Position numbers and translations under genes: made by a program. Below the pieces are notes generated by a model. It did not search any database and was not told the DNA's origin. It was given only the letters and a program-made list of their open reading frames with translations. Positions 62,927 to 64,000 of a stretch of 64,000 nt of DNA are shown here, in pieces; the first letter of the stretch is position 1; each line of letters opens with the position of its first letter. The stretch is from positions 8,432,001 through 8,496,000 of the forward strand of contig NZ_BHZC01000001.1 in assembly GCF_003865135.1 (NCBI RefSeq), read 5' to 3'. Source of the DNA: Streptomyces chrestomyceticus JCM 4735 (GTDB lineage: Bacteria; Actinomycetota; Actinomycetes; Streptomycetales; Streptomycetaceae).

Positions 62927-63058
62927 ATGGTGAGCGACCTGTACGCAATGGGTCTGTTCCAGCCCGAGGCGGTCGAGAGGGCAGTCGCGACGGTGCCCCG
63001 GCATCTGTTCGCGGCGGATGAGTCGCTGGAGTCGGGGTATGCCGCGAACAAGGCTTGA
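62927..63058 (+). pseudogene. 3' piece of the split PCMT/FxLD-type methyltransferase
   Basis: It continues the frame of 57704-57761: MVSDLYAMGLFQPEAVERAV, then ATVPRHLFAADESLESGYAA and a stop after NKA. The VPRHLF motif and following acidic stretch are the N-terminus of protein-L-isoaspartate-methyltransferase-like enzymes, including those of FxLD lanthipeptide loci. The SAM-binding domain that should follow is absent, so the gene was also truncated on this side. It is a dead remnant. Confidence 0.65.
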
Positions 63059-63145
63059 GCAGCCACGCGTGCCATGGCACAACTGCCCTGGGGCACCGCC
63101 GCACGCGGCGATGCCCCAGGGCGCAGTCCACGACCACCGTCGCGG

Positions 63146-63340
63146 CTACTCGCCGCCGCTCTGCTTGATGCTGGTGATCTGGACGTTGTCCGCGCTGGTA
63201 TTGCCAGCCGAGACGACGGAGACCGGGATGCGCTTGGCGTTGACCAGATTGAGAACGTCGGTGGCGTGCGTCGGCGCGGTGGCGGCCAGTAGGGCGCCGC
63301 TCGCGGCGGCCCCGGCGAGGATGCAAGAGGTGATCTTCAT
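63146..63340 (-). CDS. Small secreted protein, 64 residues
   Basis: MKITSCILAGAAASGALLAA and TAPTHA form a signal peptide, leaving a mature peptide of about 38 residues: TDVLNLVNAKRIPVSVVSAG then NTSADNVQITSIKQSGGE. It is dominated by Ser/Thr/Asn/Val and has no cysteines apart from one in the signal. No family is recognised. It resembles 52869-53114 in size and export signal but not in sequence. Confidence 0.65.
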   Translation of the reverse strand: MKITSCILAGAAASGALLAATAPTHATDVLNLVNAKRIPVSVVSAGNTSADNVQITSIKQSGGE

Positions 63341-63716
63341 GGCCTGTGTAACGACCGGATCGTACGATCGTCACCCATGCCACCCGCTGGGCATGCGGGT
63401 CTGTGACCGGCACACATGCTGCGGCGCTCAGAGGCCGGTGTCACGAACTGCTGGCGGTCAGCCCTCGACGACACGCGATCAAGGTTCGCCGTCTCAGGAC
63501 AAGCGTCTCCGGTACGAGCTGTGCGTGAGCCAGTAGACCCAGCAGGCAACGGCCGCCCCCACGGAACAGAAGACGCTCTTCTGAACGGCCACGGCCCGGA
63601 ACTCAGTGGTCCCCGCCAGCCCAGGAAGAAGGTGGTTTATTTCCTCGTCGCGGTCGGAGCGGGCAACCTCCGGCCGGCACCCCGGCCCGCTTGGCGGATG
63701 GACCCCAGACAGAAGT
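63341..63716. other. Interval without a recognisable gene
   Basis: A plus-strand open frame (63416-63718) reads through to the hairpin at 63717, ending PRQPRKKVVYFLVAVGAGNL and further to MDPRQK. Codon bias is mixed and no domain is seen. It could be the tail of a decayed gene. Confidence 0.35.
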
Positions 63717-63754
63717 GACGGCCAGCGCACAAGGGCAACAAGGCGCTGGCCGTC
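63717..63754 (+). terminator. Strong hairpin before the last gene
   Basis: GACGGCCAGCGC (63717-63728) and GCGCTGGCCGTC (63743-63754) are perfect 12-bp arms with a 14-base loop, starting within the stop codon of the frame ending at 63718. It ends 28 bp before the next start, so it could terminate upstream transcription or act as a leader hairpin. Confidence 0.6.
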
Positions 63755-63782
63755 GTGTTCTCTCACCAGAAAGAACCCCTCC

Positions 63783-64000
63783 ATGCTAAGCGACCGCGAC
63801 GCCGCTCGTCCCCAGCCCGGCGACCTCGCCCACCTCAAGGTGGGTAACCGCATCGGCACCGGACCGTACGACCTCTTCGTCATCGTTGACGACGTACCGC
63901 CCCGCGGGGAACGTCTCGTACTCAACCGCTCGGGCGGCCATCCGGACCGAGACGACTGGGCCGCAGCCCTCATCCTGGCCGACGTCGCCACCCTCATCCG
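63783..64000 (+). CDS. Unrecognised gene, 5' part only
   Basis: ATG 63783 begins MLSDRDAARPQPGDLAHLKV and continues GTGPYDLFVIVDDVPPRGER, LVLNRSGGHPDRDDWAAALI, still open at the window end. Third positions are strongly GC, and AAGAACCCCTCC with weak similarity to a binding site precedes it. The order of short strands and the PRGERLVLN segment do not match any family I know. The rest lies outside the window. Confidence 0.6.
   Translation, partial: MLSDRDAARPQPGDLAHLKVGNRIGTGPYDLFVIVDDVPPRGERLVLNRSGGHPDRDDWAAALILADVATLI

Noticed and set aside
57459..63058. A complete FxLD lanthipeptide cluster
   Set aside because: Only the N-terminus of a methyltransferase and an unrecognised fragment are seen; no precursor, dehydratase or cyclase was found.
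52869..63340. The two small secreted proteins as paralogous chaplins or rodlins
   Set aside because: They share only a signal peptide; neither has a chaplin domain or a convincing rodlin pattern.
1..64000. CRISPR arrays, tRNA or rRNA genes
   Set aside because: No regularly spaced repeats and no cloverleaf or rRNA-like sequence were noticed in reading; a dedicated scan was not possible.

Overview
The window looks like a Streptomyces (or close actinomycete) chromosome. It has very high GC with GC-rich third codon positions, frequent GTG starts behind GGAGG-type ribosome binding sites, and families typical of the genus: five GAF-ANTAR proteins, STAS/SpoIIE partner-switching parts, three DUF5994 proteins, several P450s and desaturases, and IS110/IS630/IS5-type elements. 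The many gene relics and insertion sequences suggest a plastic, arm-like region. Several otherwise intact genes are broken by a single base in a homopolymer (near 1836, 4322, 45690, 54757 and 58110), so some may be base-calling errors rather than true pseudogenes.

Layout. 1-6.5 kb: ABC ATPase, a broken membrane protein, TetR, then a PhyH dioxygenase, RidA and metallo-beta-lactamase row followed by a diacylglycerol-kinase-like protein. 6.8-14.3 kb: a large Orn/Lys/Arg decarboxylase, a TetR plus paired-SMR efflux operon with a perfect operator, relics of a flavin oxidase, and a TetR whose operator-like box recurs before a PuuB-like FAD oxidoreductase; together this suggests polyamine metabolism. 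14.8-22.2 kb: relics (HipA-like kinase, anti-sigma ATPase, IS110, STAS), one intact STAS gene and five GAF-ANTAR genes. 22.5-28.9 kb: a minus-strand fatty-acid desaturation block (ferredoxin reductase, two desaturases, two DUF5994 genes) into which a complete IS110-type element is inserted. 30.4-40.6 kb: STAS, a GH5 relic, a CocE/NonD hydrolase, LysR, three DJ-1/PfpI proteins, an MFS exporter, a HAD hydrolase and a cupin.

41.1-43.8 kb is the most exciting locus. Two cytochrome P450 genes flank a 30-codon gene whose product ends in an aromatic-rich tail (SGYSTYHFWYLYHHI). A 12-bp-arm hairpin separates the small gene from the second P450. This has the architecture of a P450-modified ribosomal peptide (RiPP) pathway, here with two different P450s that both lack the usual acid/alcohol pair in the I helix.

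44-50 kb: a stress and partner-switching set (CsbD-like, SpoIIE phosphatase, GNAT, STAS, DUF5994) and two DUF4386 membrane proteins. 50.6-52.7 kb: an IS630-type element with an IS5-type element inserted exactly at its right end. 52.8-57.1 kb: a small secreted protein, an NTF2-like protein, a large propeller-containing protein of unknown role, a subtilase relic and an orphan MoaD/ThiS protein. 57.76-62.93 kb: one transposed unit with 12-bp perfect terminal repeats and a 7-bp target duplication. It carries a SpoIIE phosphatase and an AfsR-like STAND ATPase as cargo and splits a methyltransferase gene resembling FxLD-type RiPP methyltransferases. The end holds a small secreted protein, a strong hairpin and the start of an unrecognised gene that runs off the window.
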